Assembly: GCF_019969845.1 (NCBI RefSeq)
Contig: NZ_JAHXYR010000001.1
Span: 248,001-312,000, forward strand
DNA: 64,000 bases
Reading direction: 5' to 3'
Source of the DNA: Sphingobacterium sp. GVS05A
GTDB lineage: Bacteria > Bacteroidota > Bacteroidia > Sphingobacteriales > Sphingobacteriaceae
Part shown: one piece after another, positions 63,559-64,000 of the stretch
Layout of the letters: every line of letters begins with the position of its first letter
How positions within the stretch are numbered: the first letter of the stretch is position 1
Notes under the pieces: generated by a model
What the model was told of the DNA's origin: nothing
The model's input: the letters and a program-made list of their open reading frames with translations, nothing else
The model's database searches: none
Made by a program: the position numbers and the translations under genes

Positions 63559-64000
63559 CTAAATCTTAGACAAGGCAGTATTGATAAATGATAGCTCGTC
63601 TATTGTGAGGTCGATTGCTGTAGCTTCTGCATTTGCTATAGCCTGTTCAGCATTTCTGGCACCTGCCAATACAACAGTGACTGCCGGTTGTAGACTGGTC
63701 CAGCGTAACACAAGTTGTGAAAGACTGACGCCCTTATCAGATGCCACCGGACTAATGGTATCTAAGAAAGTTTTTACCTTTTTGAGATCAAATTGCTGAA
63801 AGTAGCCGTTGCGGTGATCATTTTCTTTCAATTTACCTTCATTAAAATATTTGCCTGTAAGCAGGCCACGTTCCATCGGGCTGTAAACAATAATGCCCAA
63901 ATCATGCTGTTGCGCATAAGGTACAAGATCTTGCTCAATACCTCGGTTTAACATGCTGTAACCGACCTGATTGCTCGCGATTTGGATCGAATTCTGAGCT
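63559..64000 (-). CDS. Aldo/keto reductase, 5' end beyond window
   Basis: The frame stays open from the internal ATG 63954 to the window end: upstream residues read NSIQIASNQVGYSMLNRGIE, typical of AKR strand 6 (IQVPYSMLNR). Visible are the C-terminal half, IVYSPMERGLLTGKYF, the SLSQLVLRWT helix and the cofactor-binding VVLAGARNAEQA. The N-terminal tetrad lies outside. It is convergent with the Gfo/Idh gene. Substrate unknown; this is the third AKR in the window. Confidence 0.9.
   Translation of the reverse strand, partial: AQNSIQIASNQVGYSMLNRGIEQDLVPYAQQHDLGIIVYSPMERGLLTGKYFNEGKLKENDHRNGYFQQFDLKKVKTFLDTISPVASDKGVSLSQLVLRWTSLQPAVTVVLAGARNAEQAIANAEATAIDLTIDELSFINTALSKI

Noticed and set aside
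1..64000. CRISPR array, tRNA, rRNA, insertion sequence or prophage
   Set aside because: No regularly spaced identical repeats, cloverleaf-like sequence, transposase or phage protein was seen on either strand; the only tandem array (23978-24054) has no spacers.

Overview
The window looks like the chromosome of a Bacteroidota bacterium, most likely a Sphingobacterium or close relative in the Sphingobacteriaceae. This rests on SusC/SusD genes, a FecI/FecR/STN-receptor cascade, TonB-linked barrels with carboxypeptidase-regulatory-like N-termini, many exported glycoside hydrolases, few Shine-Dalgarno sequences and several exact matches to the Bacteroidota -7 element TAnnTTTG. Genus is an inference. 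I saw no rRNA, tRNA, CRISPR array, insertion sequence or prophage.

Region 1 (1-9456): four exported enzymes on the + strand, GH95 (cut by the window edge), GH35, GH2 and GH43, closed by a strong terminator. Region 2 (9574-11739): a MutS-like ATPase and an orphan ECF sigma factor whose promoter carries a perfect 14-bp palindrome. Region 3 (11772-16823): aldo/keto reductase, enolase-superfamily dehydratase, sodium/solute symporter and an exported RhaM-type mutarotase, with a convergent AraC regulator. This resembles uptake and oxidative catabolism of a deoxy- or L-sugar such as L-fucose or L-galactose, which is what GH95 enzymes release.

Region 4 (17275-32832): seven exported + strand proteins. 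Two are large and not assignable by me; the others are a GH120 beta-xylosidase, a DUF2264 protein, a GH95-like protein, GH3 and GH2. A minus-strand GH43 with F5/8C and FnIII domains follows (33256-35031). Together with region 1, the activities (fucosidase/L-galactosidase, beta-galactosidases, several candidate beta-xylosidases) suggest a branched xylose-rich plant glycan such as complex arabinoxylan or fucogalactoxyloglucan. No SusC/D pair lies within this block; it may sit upstream of the window.

Region 5 (35196-43443): a pair of uncharacterised exported proteins, a small membrane protein, a siderophore-type TonB-dependent receptor with paired inverted half-sites around its promoter, two lipoproteins and an exported transglutaminase-like protein. 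Region 6 (43589-54070): a second utilisation locus in the order ECF sigma, FecR anti-sigma, STN-containing SusC, SusD, a toroid-fold enzyme, a decayed gene remnant and a GH16 endo-glycanase. The substrate-sensing cascade is complete.

Region 7 (54241-64000): Crp/Fnr regulator, DoxX-like membrane protein, phosphonatase-like HAD hydrolase, a TonB-type outer-membrane barrel downstream of a LytS/LytTR two-component pair, then an aldo/keto reductase, a YdeI-like protein, a Gfo/Idh/MocA oxidoreductase and an aldo/keto reductase cut by the window end. Many transcription units end in recognisable intrinsic terminators.
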